A stretch of DNA of 64,000 nt from the NCBI RefSeq assembly GCF_001273755.1, contig NZ_LGYA01000001.1:1658362-1722361 (forward strand), written 5' to 3'. The DNA is from Peribacillus butanolivorans. Its GTDB lineage: Bacteria > Bacillota > Bacilli > Bacillales > DSM-1321. Both the position numbers and the translations under genes were made by a program. The notes below the pieces were generated by a model that had not been told where the DNA came from, made no database searches, and was given only the letters and a program-made list of their open reading frames with translations. This document shows positions 26,338 through 35,389 of this stretch, piece after piece. The stretch's first letter is position 1, and each line of letters opens with the position of its first letter.

Positions 26338-26435
26338 AGGTATAGATATTTAATAATCTTTCTTATTAGGGAATCACTTACCGGTTAATTAAGCAATTCC
26401 CTTCGTCATAACGAACGATAATGACGAGCTTGTGT

Positions 26436-27758
26436 CTATCCCCATGGTGTTCCAATCACGACAAATATTAGCCAAGCAAGTCCAGGTCCGATAACAACAA
26501 AGCATGCGGATGCAATTAAGAGTTTTCTAAAAAATTCATTTTGGTTCATACCTTGAGCATTTGCGAGCAACATAGCACCATTTGTTGAGAAAGGACTTAT
26601 ATCCACAATGCTCGATGCAAAAGAGATGGATGATATGACACCTATGGATGATACAGTCGGATCCTGAAGAATTGGAATCGCGAGTGGAATAATGGCTGCC
26701 AAGAAACCTGTTGTTGAGGCGAAAGATGAGATAATTCCTCCAATATAAGATGCTGTTAGAGCTGCCATTACAGAATTATTCATGCCAGCTATTAACTGGG
26801 TCATATATTCGATAACACCGATTTGTTCTAGTACTCCTACATAAGTCACAATCCCTGTTACCATAAGGATAATTGGCCAAGGCATACTCTGTAAGACGCC
26901 TTCTTGCCTTTTTGGAGCCATCAAGAAAAGTGCCAACCCTACTCCAAACCCGGCAAAGCCCATGTGTACATTGTACCCTAGAGCTAGGACGACTAGAAGA
27001 GCTATTCCAAGAAGTGTGAATCCTCTATACCAAGTTAAACGCCCTTCTGATTTTCCTGAATTATCTTCTGGATTATCCACTTGATTTACATTTATATCGA
27101 TTGTTTCTACTGTTTCTACTGTAGCTGCTGTATACAGGTGAACAGAATCTTTCCTAAAAAACCGAAGTCCTCCAAAAAGAATGAATACTATAATCGCAAC
27201 GAATACACATAAGATAAAGGTGTTTAAGAAAAGCAAACCTGGTGAATGTGGGAGGTTTTGTGAATCCATCATACCGTTCACAATCACACCAAAAAGATGA
27301 AGTGGTGAGAAACCACCCGCAGTCACCCCTATAAGTAGCATTAATCCCATCATAAGAGGATTAATCTTGTATTGAAAGGCAACTCGTAACGCAATTGGAC
27401 TTAAGATAGAAGCAGAAGCAATGGCAGATGTACCGATACTGGTCAAAATAGCACCCAGGGCGAACATAACCCATGGAATTAAGCCGGTGTTACCTTTAAC
27501 CAAAAGGAGCCCCCATCTACTAATTAAGTCGATGGTTCCATTTTTTTGGACAATTGCAAATAAGAATGTGACTCCTGCAAGTAGGACGAATAGATCTGCA
27601 GGAAATGCACTAAAGATCTCGTCAACGCTTAGCCCACTGACTAACACACCCATGATAAAAGCTGCAACAAAACCGATAATACCGATGTTTATTGGGAGAA
27701 TAGCTCCAATGATAAACATAAGTAAAAGTAATATAATAGCTCCGATTTCTATGCTCAT
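26436..27758 (-). CDS. MatC-like dicarboxylate carrier (SLC13/ion-transporter superfamily)
   Basis: 440 residues from the ATG at 27758, which has AGGGGGT 7 bases upstream; the frame runs further back to 27806 without a ribosome binding site. Twelve or so hydrophobic segments with the MatC N-terminal domain (LPINIGIIGFVAAFIMGVLVSG, then LFVLLAGVTFLFAIVQKNG) and the two re-entrant loop regions (GTSAIASASILSPIALR; SFASSIVDISPFSTNGAM). MatC proteins import malonate or similar dicarboxylates. It faces the FCD regulator and the CoA-dependent catabolic operon, and a cre site plus two ATTGTNNACAAT-type palindromes precede it, so it probably imports the island's substrate. Confidence 0.85.
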   Translation of the reverse strand: MSIEIGAIILLLLMFIIGAILPINIGIIGFVAAFIMGVLVSGLSVDEIFSAFPADLFVLLAGVTFLFAIVQKNGTIDLISRWGLLLVKGNTGLIPWVMFALGAILTSIGTSAIASASILSPIALRVAFQYKINPLMMGLMLLIGVTAGGFSPLHLFGVIVNGMMDSQNLPHSPGLLFLNTFILCVFVAIIVFILFGGLRFFRKDSVHLYTAATVETVETIDINVNQVDNPEDNSGKSEGRLTWYRGFTLLGIALLVVLALGYNVHMGFAGFGVGLALFLMAPKRQEGVLQSMPWPIILMVTGIVTYVGVLEQIGVIEYMTQLIAGMNNSVMAALTASYIGGIISSFASTTGFLAAIIPLAIPILQDPTVSSIGVISSISFASSIVDISPFSTNGAMLLANAQGMNQNEFFRKLLIASACFVVIGPGLAWLIFVVIGTPWG

Positions 27759-27912
27759 AAAATGACCCCCTAAGTTTAATAAATTGCTCATGTGTGACCT
27801 GATCAAATGTGCTGAACAAATCCAATTGCTAGCTTCTTAGAGGTAGGCTCGCACTGTAACAGACACATAAGAAAAATACTCTATAAAAATTTAAAACTTT
27901 GATTCACAAGTC

Positions 27913-27926
27913 TGAAAACGCTTTCA
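27913..27926. promoter_or_regulatory. cre site upstream of the carrier gene
   Basis: TGAAAACGCTTTCA fits the cre consensus TGWNANCGNTNWCA exactly; 155 bases before the start codon. Confidence 0.75.
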
Positions 27927-28002
27927 AATAGAAAAAATATGAATGCCAATAAATAACCTTATTAGGGAATTATTTTTTTGAGTTTTTTTCAAATGAAGAG
28001 TA

Positions 28003-28014
28003 ATTGTCAACAAT
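28003..28014. promoter_or_regulatory. candidate FCD/GntR operator (ATTGTCAACAAT)
   Basis: ATTGT-CA-ACAAT has perfect 5-bp arms and overlaps a minus-strand TTGACA. Same palindrome as at 29641 and 34505. Confidence 0.6.
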
Positions 28015-28132
28015 TTATTAATATCATCAAGAGTAATTGCATAATACAAGACACGTTTAATTTCTGTTAAACCAATTGTAGAGTAGTTTCATTTCTTTAA
28101 CCTCCTTTCCTTAGTTTAAAAAACTAATGGCG

Positions 28133-28144
28133 ATTGTCGACAAA
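28133..28144. promoter_or_regulatory. candidate FCD/GntR operator (ATTGTCGACAAA)
   Basis: One mismatch from the palindrome ATTGTCGACAAT at 29641. Confidence 0.5.
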
Positions 28145-28625
28145 ATTATGCTGATGCTTGTAATTCTAATGAAATTAGAATTTTCTGTCAATGTTTTTTT
28201 TATCAATTTTATTAAATTCCCTTAATCCATAATAGGAGGGTGTAAATTCAAGAAGTTTTGTTAAACCAGAAGTTGGTTTTTGTACCCTATGTATTTGAAA
28301 GAATAAACCGCATTTTGGGAAAGGCAAATAAGCCTGATCGTAGAGATAGGCTTTTTCACTTTTTTCAATTGCTAAGTTTTCATGTTGAAAAAACAAGGGA
28401 AAGTGTTTTTAGGTAGGAAACTATGGAATATGGTTTTATAATTTTGTTTTTCAACGTGCTTTTCTTCTAGTGTCATAGTTCATACAGTAATACAGTCCTC
28501 ATCAACATTCATACCACATGCACATTCAATAACTACATTCATTGAAAACACCCGTTTCAGCTTCAATAATTGGAATTGGTAAGATCAACTTGACCTTTGT
28601 TCTGCATGGATTGTTAAGGGAAAAT

Positions 28626-29300
28626 CTAATTATTAAAGCCTTTAATGCTAGGTTGTGATTTACCTCTAGGGTTAAAGACTTTTTGGTTATGCTTTATTAA
28701 AACTTTTTTTGCATCATCAAATTGTTTTTTACGTAAATGATTTAAAATAATATGGTGTTCTTTAAGTGATTTATTAATATTCTCTACCCATTCAAAAGAA
28801 AGTCGTTGCAATGATAGTAGCGGTAGTCCTAATCTCGAATACATATTGGCGATAATATCACTTTTACTCATTTCGATAATCCCCAAGTGGAACTTTTGAT
28901 TCAACATCGCGTATTCCAAACGGTCACCATCAACCAGATCCATCTTATTAACAAGCTGTTCCATATGAATTAGAGATGATTCAGGTGTATCGAGTTCTGC
29001 AATCCTCTCTATTGCCAGGCTTTCGAGCATCATTCTTATTTCTAACAGATCAATAATATCTCTTTCTGAGTAGCCCTTTACAACGGAACCTTTTCTTGGG
29101 ATCCGTTCAACTAAACCATCGATTGCTAATAAATAAAAAGCTTCTCTTATTGGGGCTCTGCTTGTCCCAAATTCTTCAGCATAATTAGCTTCTATTAATT
29201 TGTCTCCTGCTTTAAGTTTCCCAGTAATAATTTCTTCAGTTATTTTCTCGGCTATCAGCCTAGATAGTGAGTTATTATCAAAAATGTTGTTATCAACCAT
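28626..29300 (-). CDS. FadR-type (FCD) GntR regulator 1 of the CoA island
   Basis: 224 residues; AAGGAGGAC is close to the ATG. The winged helix (KAGDKLIEANYAEEFGTSRAPIREAFYLLAIDGLVERIP, about 35-73) and the FCD domain (LLEIRMMLESLAIERIA; NQKFHLGIIEMS with metal-ligand His) are typical. It is transcribed away from the operon at 29744 and towards the MatC-like carrier. The palindrome ATTGTCGACAAT in the intergenic region sits inside a candidate operon promoter, pointing to repression relieved by an acid or acyl-CoA ligand. It shares sequence patterns with the second regulator at 34748 (TSRAPIREA versus TSRGPVREA), suggesting a duplicated regulator. Confidence 0.87.
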   Translation of the reverse strand: MVDNNIFDNNSLSRLIAEKITEEIITGKLKAGDKLIEANYAEEFGTSRAPIREAFYLLAIDGLVERIPRKGSVVKGYSERDIIDLLEIRMMLESLAIERIAELDTPESSLIHMEQLVNKMDLVDGDRLEYAMLNQKFHLGIIEMSKSDIIANMYSRLGLPLLSLQRLSFEWVENINKSLKEHHIILNHLRKKQFDDAKKVLIKHNQKVFNPRGKSQPSIKGFNN

Positions 29301-29513
29301 TATTTGTCCTCCTTAACCTGGACATGAGTTTTGAACTTTTATTAATGTATACAATACCAGAACTTTTAGAAAAATCGAAGTAAACTTTTTGGGAAAATCC
29401 TACTCATTTAAAAATTTTTTTTAAAAAGCAAAATATAGTCATCAAACTAAGTCAATTGAAATGAGAAAAAGGGTGAAGATTGCCACTCTTTTTAGAAGTA
29501 AATACAACCAATG

Positions 29514-29524
29514 TTATCGACAAA
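29514..29524. promoter_or_regulatory. weak candidate operator (TTATCGACAAA)
   Basis: Imperfect version of the ATTGTCGACAAT palindrome between the regulator and operon; may serve autoregulation. Confidence 0.35.
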
Positions 29525-29627
29525 ATTGAAAATACACGTAATAAGCCTGAAAATAAATAGTCAGAAAATTATATAAATTAATAATTATTAGTTGAATTTA
29601 CATTAAAAGTATATTAGGATGTAATCA

Positions 29628-29657
29628 TTCACAATAAACGATTGTCGACAATATACT
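29628..29657 (+). promoter_or_regulatory. promoter and operator of the enoyl-CoA hydratase/CoA-transferase operon
   Basis: TTCACA (29628) and TATACT (29652) with 18-base spacing form a plausible sigma-A promoter, and the perfect palindrome ATTGTCGACAAT (29641-29652) fills the spacer, an ideal place for repression. Confidence 0.6.
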
Positions 29658-29743
29658 ATTTTAGTTTCGGTATATGATAATTTTTATAAAAGAGCAAGTA
29701 AAGGCGTCATCTAATTCAAATTTATTAAAGGGGTGAATTCAGC

Positions 29744-30541
29744 ATGAAAGTTACGATTAACCGAACTGAAACGAATGGGAAAATTACCTTACAAGAAAGC
29801 GGCGGATTTGCGATAGTGACCATACACCGACCAGAATTAAAAAATGCACTGACAAATCGAATGTGGAAAGATTTAGCAGAGATGGGGAAAATGATAACTC
29901 AAAATCCAAAAAATAAAGTCGTAATATTACGTGGAAGTAAAACTCATTTCTCTGCTGGCTCCGATATTAAACAATTTAATGAGTTAACAATTGCTGAGGC
30001 AAATGAGGCATTTCGATTAATGGAAGAAGCCATTTCTACTTTTGAAAAAATACCATTACCTACAATAGGCGCCATAAATGGTCCTGCGTTAGGTGCCGGT
30101 TTTGAATTGGCCTTAGCATGTGACATACGAATTGGCACGCCACACACACTAATGGGAATTCCTGTTGCAAGACTAGGGATTACTTTGAACCAACCATTTG
30201 CGAAAAGAATAGCCGACATGATCGGAAAAAGTAGAACAATGGATCTAGTTTATACGGGTCGTTTATTAAATCCAACAGAGTGCTATCAATTGGGCCTAAT
30301 CAATTATCTTCTAGATGATGAAGAAGATATTAATCATTTCATTATAAATCTTGGCAAAAGGATCTTGGAGCAGTCACAAGCCTCCCTTTTAGCTGTAAAA
30401 CGGTCAGTTGCTTATAATTATCCGACTATTTCCATTCCATGGGAAACGGGCATTCAATCCAGCGTTGACCCTATTGACTTTCCAGAAGGTGTTCGATCTT
30501 TTGTAGAAAAAAGAAAACCCAACTTTCAAAGGAGACGATAA
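29744..30541 (+). CDS. enoyl-CoA hydratase/isomerase family protein 1
   Basis: 265 residues. Crotonase fold: FSAGSDIKQF at about 68-77 and INGPALGAGFELALACDIRI at about 110-129 form the CoA and oxyanion-hole parts; the C-terminal SFVEKRKPNF is typical. AAAGGGG is upstream. It hydrates or isomerises an acyl-CoA double bond in the island's pathway. It is the first gene of an operon with the CoA-transferase (3-base gap), flavin reductase and MDR enzyme. A second crotonase lies at 35989. Specific substrate unknown. Confidence 0.88.
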   Translation: MKVTINRTETNGKITLQESGGFAIVTIHRPELKNALTNRMWKDLAEMGKMITQNPKNKVVILRGSKTHFSAGSDIKQFNELTIAEANEAFRLMEEAISTFEKIPLPTIGAINGPALGAGFELALACDIRIGTPHTLMGIPVARLGITLNQPFAKRIADMIGKSRTMDLVYTGRLLNPTECYQLGLINYLLDDEEDINHFIINLGKRILEQSQASLLAVKRSVAYNYPTISIPWETGIQSSVDPIDFPEGVRSFVEKRKPNFQRRR

Positions 30542-30544
30542 TAT

Positions 30545-31753
30545 ATGCAACCACTAAAAGGAATTAAAATAGTAGATTTAACCCGTATTTTGAGTGGTCC
30601 ATACTGTACAATGACACTTGCTGACCTAGGTGCAGAAGTAATCAAAATAGAGTCCCCAAAAGGTGACGATACAAGAGAGTGGGGTCCCCCTTTTTTACTA
30701 AATGAAAGCGCTTATTTTTTAAGCGTTAATCGAAATAAAAAAAGCATGGTACTCAATTTAAAAGAAGAAACAGGGAAAGAAATTTTTTTAAAGTTAGTTA
30801 AAAATGCTGATGTTGTAGTTGAGAATTTCCGTCCAGGTACTTTAACGAGACTTGGTATAGGTTACGAGGTACTTAAAGAGCATAATCCAGGAATTATTTT
30901 AGCTTCAATTTCCGGATTCGGTCAAACTGGTACATATTCACAGAAACCAGGATATGATGTTTTAGCCCAAGGTATGGGCGGGTTAATGTCAGTAACAGGA
31001 GAACTCGGGAAAAGACCTGTGAAAGCAGGATTTTCCATGGCGGATGTCGGTACTGGAATGTGGGCAGCTTTTGGCATTTTAGCAGCTTTGCATGAACGCA
31101 ATCATTCTGGCGAAGGTCAGTGGGTAGACACATCCCTACTGGATACCGTTGTTTCGTGGCAAACTTATTTAGCAGGCAATTATTTTGCGACAGGAAAAAA
31201 TCCAGAACCACTGGGAGATGCTCATCCAAATATTGTCCCTTATCAAGTATTTGAAGCATCTGATGGATACTTCATTCTTGCTGTTGGGAACGATGGTTTA
31301 TGGGATAGATTTGTTGAGGTGATGGATTTACAATCCATAAAAGATCAAAGGTTTGTAACCAATTCAAAGAGGGTGGAAAACCGAGAGATACTTATTCCTC
31401 TCTTAAATAAAGTGTTTCAGAACAAAACAATTAATGAGTGGATAGCATTATTTGAATCAGTGAAAATTCCGTGCGGTCCAGTAAATAAGTTTTCAGACAT
31501 TCTAAATGATAAACATATGTATGAACGCGAAATGATAATTGAGAGGGAGCACCCAACACTTGGGCCTATTAAAATGTTAGGAATTCCAGTTAAATTTTCA
31601 AGAACACCAGGGGAGGTTAAAACTGTGCCACCTCAATTAGGGGAACATACGACCGGGATTTTGGAAGAGTTAGGTTATAGTGATGAAGAAATCTCACGCT
31701 TTGCTGAATTAAATATTACAGCTCCAGAAAAAGCTAGTCTAATAGAAAAATAG
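30545..31753 (+). CDS. family III CoA-transferase (CaiB/BaiF)
   Basis: 402 residues, the usual length. Starts PLKGIKIVDLTRILSGPYCTMTLADLGAEVIKIESPKGDD; the family III hallmarks are all there, including VVENFRPGTLTRLGIGYE, SISGFGQTGTYSQKPGYD and the WVDTSLLDTVVSW region. The conserved catalytic Asp aligns with the residue just before MGVG/ADVGTG in the AGFSMADVGTG stretch. It moves CoA between a donor such as succinyl-CoA and a free carboxylic acid, activating the imported substrate. Only three bases separate it from the hydratase gene, so the two are co-translated. Confidence 0.9.
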   Translation: MQPLKGIKIVDLTRILSGPYCTMTLADLGAEVIKIESPKGDDTREWGPPFLLNESAYFLSVNRNKKSMVLNLKEETGKEIFLKLVKNADVVVENFRPGTLTRLGIGYEVLKEHNPGIILASISGFGQTGTYSQKPGYDVLAQGMGGLMSVTGELGKRPVKAGFSMADVGTGMWAAFGILAALHERNHSGEGQWVDTSLLDTVVSWQTYLAGNYFATGKNPEPLGDAHPNIVPYQVFEASDGYFILAVGNDGLWDRFVEVMDLQSIKDQRFVTNSKRVENREILIPLLNKVFQNKTINEWIALFESVKIPCGPVNKFSDILNDKHMYEREMIIEREHPTLGPIKMLGIPVKFSRTPGEVKTVPPQLGEHTTGILEELGYSDEEISRFAELNITAPEKASLIEK

Positions 31754-31793
31754 ATGAAAAAAGTATCCTTTATGGAAGCCTAGGAGGATAAAG

Positions 31794-32387
31794 ATGTTAA
31801 TAGACCCGGAGACGCTAACATCTAAGGAAATATATAAATTGCTCATTGGTTCAGTTGTCCCAAGACCGATTGCTTGGGTTTCTACGGTTAGTAGAAATGG
31901 AGTATATAATTTAGCACCTTTCAGTTTTTACAATGTTGTTTCGCGAAACCCGCCAATGCTCGGCATTTCAATAGGTCCAGGTGTCGGTGAAAGAAGTGGA
32001 ACAGAAAAGGATACGTTGACAAATATACGTAGTGAAAAAGATTTTGTCATCAATGTAGTGTCCAATAAGGTTGCAAATCAGATGCATTTAAGTTCTGGTA
32101 ATTTTCAACCTGAGGTTGATGAGTTTAAGAGTGTAAATGTAACACCAATGGAAAGTAAGATAGTAAAATCTCCATTAATAATGGAAGCAGATATAAAAAT
32201 GGAATGTCGATTAGAGAAAATTATCGAACTTGGATCAGATCATCTCGTAATTGGCAGACTTGTTCAATATCATATTATTGACGATTTATATTGTGATGGG
32301 AAGGTCAATATAGGAAAATTACAACCAGTTGGTCGCCTTGCTGGAAATTATAATCTTGTTGAAAATATTTTTCTTCTCCCCAGATAA
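31794..32387 (+). CDS. flavin reductase-like FMN-binding protein
   Basis: 197 residues with the split-barrel flavin reductase domain: SVVPRPIAWVSTVSRNGVYNLAPFSFYNVVSRNPP at about 20-54, then KDFVINVV. AGGAGG precedes the ATG by 7 bases. Proteins of this group bind FMN; some supply reduced flavin to monooxygenases, others act as oxidoreductases of their own. No monooxygenase gene is visible in the window, so the partner is unknown. It sits in the operon between the CoA-transferase and the MDR enzyme. Confidence 0.85.
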   Translation: MLIDPETLTSKEIYKLLIGSVVPRPIAWVSTVSRNGVYNLAPFSFYNVVSRNPPMLGISIGPGVGERSGTEKDTLTNIRSEKDFVINVVSNKVANQMHLSSGNFQPEVDEFKSVNVTPMESKIVKSPLIMEADIKMECRLEKIIELGSDHLVIGRLVQYHIIDDLYCDGKVNIGKLQPVGRLAGNYNLVENIFLLPR

Positions 32388-32406
32388 AAAAGGGAGTGAT
32401 AATCTG

Positions 32407-33384
32407 ATGAAAGCCATTTATGTTAATCGATTTGGAGGTCCAGAGAAATTAGAAGTAATAGAAACAACTGTGCCTCTCATAGCTCCAAATCAAGTTCTAA
32501 TACAAGTTGCCGCAGTGAGTGTTAACTTTGCTGATATAAAAGCAAGATTAGGTAAGTATCATGGAAAAGGCAACCCGCCTTTTATACCAGGATTAGATGT
32601 AGCTGGGATAGTAGAATCTGTAGGTAATTCAGTGAAAAATGTAAAGGTGGGGGATCGGGTAATTGCCTTTCCAGCCAACGGTTCTTATTCAGAATATTGT
32701 GTGGCTGATGATAAACTAACCTATGTCATTCCTGGTAATGTTAGCTTTGATATTGCAGCAGCATGCCCAGTTGTTTCAGTAACTTCATATAATCTACTGT
32801 CACAATCTGCGAATGTAAAAAAGGGAGAAATCGTTGTTATTCATTCTGCCTCTGGTGGAATAGGTACAACTGCAATACAAATTGCAAAAGTATTAGGTGC
32901 AAAGATGATAATTGGAACAGTGGGAAGTGATGAAAAAATTGCAACAGCTAAAAGCGCAGGTGCAGATGCTGTGCTTAATTACAATACAGAAAGCATGGAG
33001 CAAAGAATTCTTGAATTAACAAATGGACAAGGTGCTGACGTTATTCTCGATTCAATTGGGGGGAAGATTTTTGAAGAAAGTATGAAATATCTTGCTCCTT
33101 TCGGAAGAATTGTCTGTTTTGGAAGCTCATTAGGAGAATCAGGTGTAGTCAAAACCAACGATCTCCATAAAACATGCCGTTCCGTATTAGGATATAGTTT
33201 AGGAACCCAGTTAAAGGCACGGCCAGAAGCATTAGCTCAACCAGTTTCAGATGTATTGAAATTAATTGAAAACAAGGAATTAAAAATAGTCATAAGTAAA
33301 AAATTTAAATTAAACGAGGCAGCAGAAGCACATAAATGGATTGAGAGTAGGAATAGTGTAGGGAAAGTTCTGTTAATTCCATAA
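32407..33384 (+). CDS. quinone oxidoreductase-like MDR enzyme (zinc-independent)
   Basis: 325 residues from the ATG at 32407, with GGGAGTGAT upstream; the in-frame extension back to 32329 lies inside the previous gene. GroES-like N-terminal half (GLDVAGIVESVGNSVKNVKVGDRV) and a Rossmann NADPH domain (IHSASGGIGTTAIQIAKVLGAK). The catalytic and structural zinc cysteines are absent, as in Qor and in enoyl-CoA/acryloyl-CoA reductases of this superfamily. In the context of CoA activation and hydration, reduction of an unsaturated acyl-CoA is a reasonable role, but plain quinone reduction cannot be excluded. Last gene before a strong terminator. Confidence 0.87.
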   Translation: MKAIYVNRFGGPEKLEVIETTVPLIAPNQVLIQVAAVSVNFADIKARLGKYHGKGNPPFIPGLDVAGIVESVGNSVKNVKVGDRVIAFPANGSYSEYCVADDKLTYVIPGNVSFDIAAACPVVSVTSYNLLSQSANVKKGEIVVIHSASGGIGTTAIQIAKVLGAKMIIGTVGSDEKIATAKSAGADAVLNYNTESMEQRILELTNGQGADVILDSIGGKIFEESMKYLAPFGRIVCFGSSLGESGVVKTNDLHKTCRSVLGYSLGTQLKARPEALAQPVSDVLKLIENKELKIVISKKFKLNEAAEAHKWIESRNSVGKVLLIP

Positions 33385-33387
33385 TGT

Positions 33388-33450
33388 GAAAGAGGATGAT
33401 TAATGAAGAGTGAGGTTAACGAGTCACTTCATATTTTCATCCTCTTTTCT
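33388..33450. terminator. bidirectional terminator between convergent genes
   Basis: AAAGAGGATGA pairs with TCATCCTCTTT, with an inner stem GAAGTGA-type; it ends the operon and the convergent P-loop gene. Confidence 0.85.
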
Positions 33451-33451
33451 A

Positions 33452-34264
33452 TTAATCTTTTTCTAAAGTAAGACTAGAAATATAAACATCGATTGAATCT
33501 AGCTCAATTTCCAAGACAGAAAGGAGAATAAAGGTGATTTTCTCTTGAATCATTTCGATCATTTTTATAATATTTTGATCAATCGAGGAAACGAGTTCGA
33601 CCTGTATTTGTAGTTTAGGGACATTGGAGAAATTATATCTAATGTTGCTAACTTTTGACACCTCGACTAAGTTTTTGCAACTGAAAATTGTAATATCTTT
33701 TAAGGCAGTTTCAGATATGAAGATAGTACCTTTGTTAAAGTTTGGCTGAATAATTGTTGTTTCACCAATATATATTTTTTGATTAGAAAAGATTTTCTTA
33801 CCCTTTAAGATTATCTTTTTAACCATGCTAGGTTCGATTTGAATATATGGGATCGGTATGACATGTTTTTCTTCTGTCTTTCGTACAAAGAGTGCCATTT
33901 TAATTTCCTTACTGGAACGGATATCAGATACATCAGTATATTGGTCAATTTTCCCTAATTTTAATTTTTGGGCAATTAAATCAACCATTTTGATTGAAGT
34001 ACCTACTATTAAAATTTTATCAATCGAAGCTCTATGAATAGCTTTTATTACTTCTTCTTGATGCTCATCGTAATGAAATATAGCTCGCTTAACCGCCTTA
34101 ATATAATTTTTTTCGTATTTTGCAGAAGTTCCTGCAATTTTCCGGCCTTTAACAATTAAAAGACCATCGTCAATAAAGGCAGGAATCCCTTTTTTATGGG
34201 TATATTGAAGAACAGAAGTGCTCTTTCCGGTACCGCTTTTTCCAACTAATGCAAAAACTTTCAA
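33452..34264 (-). CDS. P-loop NTPase fused to an Asp23/Gls24-like C-terminal region
   Basis: 270 residues. Walker A GKSGTGKST is at 8-16, directly at the N-terminus, followed by IPAFIDDGLLIVKGRKIAGTSAKYE. The middle (about 120-200) has basic beta-rich segments. The last 60 residues (VPKLQIQVELVSSIDQNIIKMIEMIQEKI...IDVYISSLTLEKD) have the pattern of Asp23/Gls24 envelope-stress proteins: a strand, the helix with Q-E-K/V, and a final strand. The combination is unusual. A strong ribosome binding site (AAGGGGGA) is upstream. It is convergent with the CoA operon, so it is not part of that transcript. Function unknown; regulatory kinase or GTP/ATP-dependent scaffold are possibilities. Confidence 0.7.
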   Translation of the reverse strand: MKVFALVGKSGTGKSTSVLQYTHKKGIPAFIDDGLLIVKGRKIAGTSAKYEKNYIKAVKRAIFHYDEHQEEVIKAIHRASIDKILIVGTSIKMVDLIAQKLKLGKIDQYTDVSDIRSSKEIKMALFVRKTEEKHVIPIPYIQIEPSMVKKIILKGKKIFSNQKIYIGETTIIQPNFNKGTIFISETALKDITIFSCKNLVEVSKVSNIRYNFSNVPKLQIQVELVSSIDQNIIKMIEMIQEKITFILLSVLEIELDSIDVYISSLTLEKD

Positions 34265-34747
34265 GAAAAATCCCCCTTAACTTCCGGTTTATATAAAATT
34301 TACCTTTTAAAGATAATTTTTATATTCTAGCAAATATCGAATTGAAGGAAATTACTTTTGAGTCAATTTCCCTTCTAATCCATTAATAAAATAAATAAAA
34401 TAGTTAACAAAAAATGTGATTAGAAAAACTGATTAACACAAAATCCTTTGAAAAATAAGGTTTCAATCTTAAACGCATACTAGATTATTGGAAAATAAGT
34501 ATAAATTGTTAACAATTTGTTGAAGGGAATTTAGCGATAACATATAATATACTCAAAGACATTATATCATTCTTAAGTGGTTGTTCAAAAAGGTCAGGAA
34601 AAGTTCCGCAAAAAGAAAAAAGATTTTTCTTATCGCGAAGTTATTTCTAGGAAACTGACCCTAGTATTGTGAATCTCTTCATTGATTCGCTTTTTTCCTC
34701 CTTTTTGAGCATTCGCTTAAAGTTATTTGTAAAAGAGGTGTATTATT
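34265..34747. other. intergenic with operator upstream of regulator 2
   Basis: Holds the palindrome at 34505 and an A/T-rich hairpin near 34610-34640. No gene is seen. Confidence 0.5.
34505..34516. promoter_or_regulatory. candidate FCD/GntR operator (ATTGTTAACAAT)
   Basis: A perfect 12-bp palindrome of the same ATTGTNNACAAT class as at 28003 and 29641, 230 bases before the second FCD regulator. Confidence 0.55.
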
Positions 34748-35389
34748 ATGGAGGTCGATAAGCATCTTCCAAAAATTATTGCAAGTCAAATCGTTACTGA
34801 TATTATAAATAACGTTTTGGAATCCGGGGAAAAAGTAATTGAAGAGCGATACGCGAATAGTTTTGGTACTAGTCGAGGTCCAGTTCGAGAAGCACTTTAT
34901 ATATTAGAAAATGAAGGGATGATCGAGAGAATTCCCAAAAGGGGTTCATTTGTAAAAAAATACAACAGACAGGATCTCTGTGATTTATTTGAAGTCAGAG
35001 GATCTCTAGAAAACATGTCACTAAGCCGCCTTAAATATCCATTACAAGAGGATCAGGTAAATGAAATTGATCAAATAATTAGTGATATGGCTACTGCAAA
35101 TATGGAAGTTTATGCACAACTAAATAATGATTTTCACTATAAAGTCTTGTCTTTATCAGGGAATGAGGTTTATAAAAATATTTTTTCTCGTTTGGGAACA
35201 CCATTGATAACCTTACAAAAGTTAGTTTTAGAAACTCCTGAAAGTGTAAAGCAATCGTATGAGGAGCATAAAATGCTTTGGAAGGCTATAAAAGTAGGGA
35301 AAATTAATCTTGCAAAAGCAGTGTTAGAAGACCATATTGAAAGTGGTAAAAGAAGGTTTTATGAAGCAGTTGAAAAAAATAAAAAATAA
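34748..35389 (+). CDS. FadR-type (FCD) GntR regulator 2 of the CoA island
   Basis: 213 residues; AAGAGGTG precedes the ATG. The winged helix (ESGEKVIEERYANSFGTSRGPVREALYILENEGMIERIPKRGS) and the FCD domain (NNDFHYKVLSLSGNEVYKNIFSRLGTPL) closely resemble regulator 1 at 28626, including the shared SRLGxPLxxLQ stretch in the ligand domain. The two probably recognise the same palindrome and may sense related ligands. It precedes a decayed gene and the second enoyl-CoA hydratase. Confidence 0.87.
   Translation: MEVDKHLPKIIASQIVTDIINNVLESGEKVIEERYANSFGTSRGPVREALYILENEGMIERIPKRGSFVKKYNRQDLCDLFEVRGSLENMSLSRLKYPLQEDQVNEIDQIISDMATANMEVYAQLNNDFHYKVLSLSGNEVYKNIFSRLGTPLITLQKLVLETPESVKQSYEEHKMLWKAIKVGKINLAKAVLEDHIESGKRRFYEAVEKNKK

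Larger units (their letters stand above)
27759..28625. other. control region of the carrier gene with decayed ORFs
   Basis: Holds a cre site, two regulator palindromes, and in minus-strand sense a good GGAAAGGAGG (28101-28110) followed by ATG and a frameshifted frame TIGLTEIKRVLYYAITLDD..., apparently a dead small gene between about 27920 and 28095. Another open stretch at 28175-28396 (minus) has no ribosome binding site. Confidence 0.4.

Noticed and set aside
28175-28396. Minus-strand 73-codon ORF (LLEFTPSYYGLREFNK)
   Set aside because: Parts look coding but there is no ribosome binding site or recognisable family; left as possible debris.
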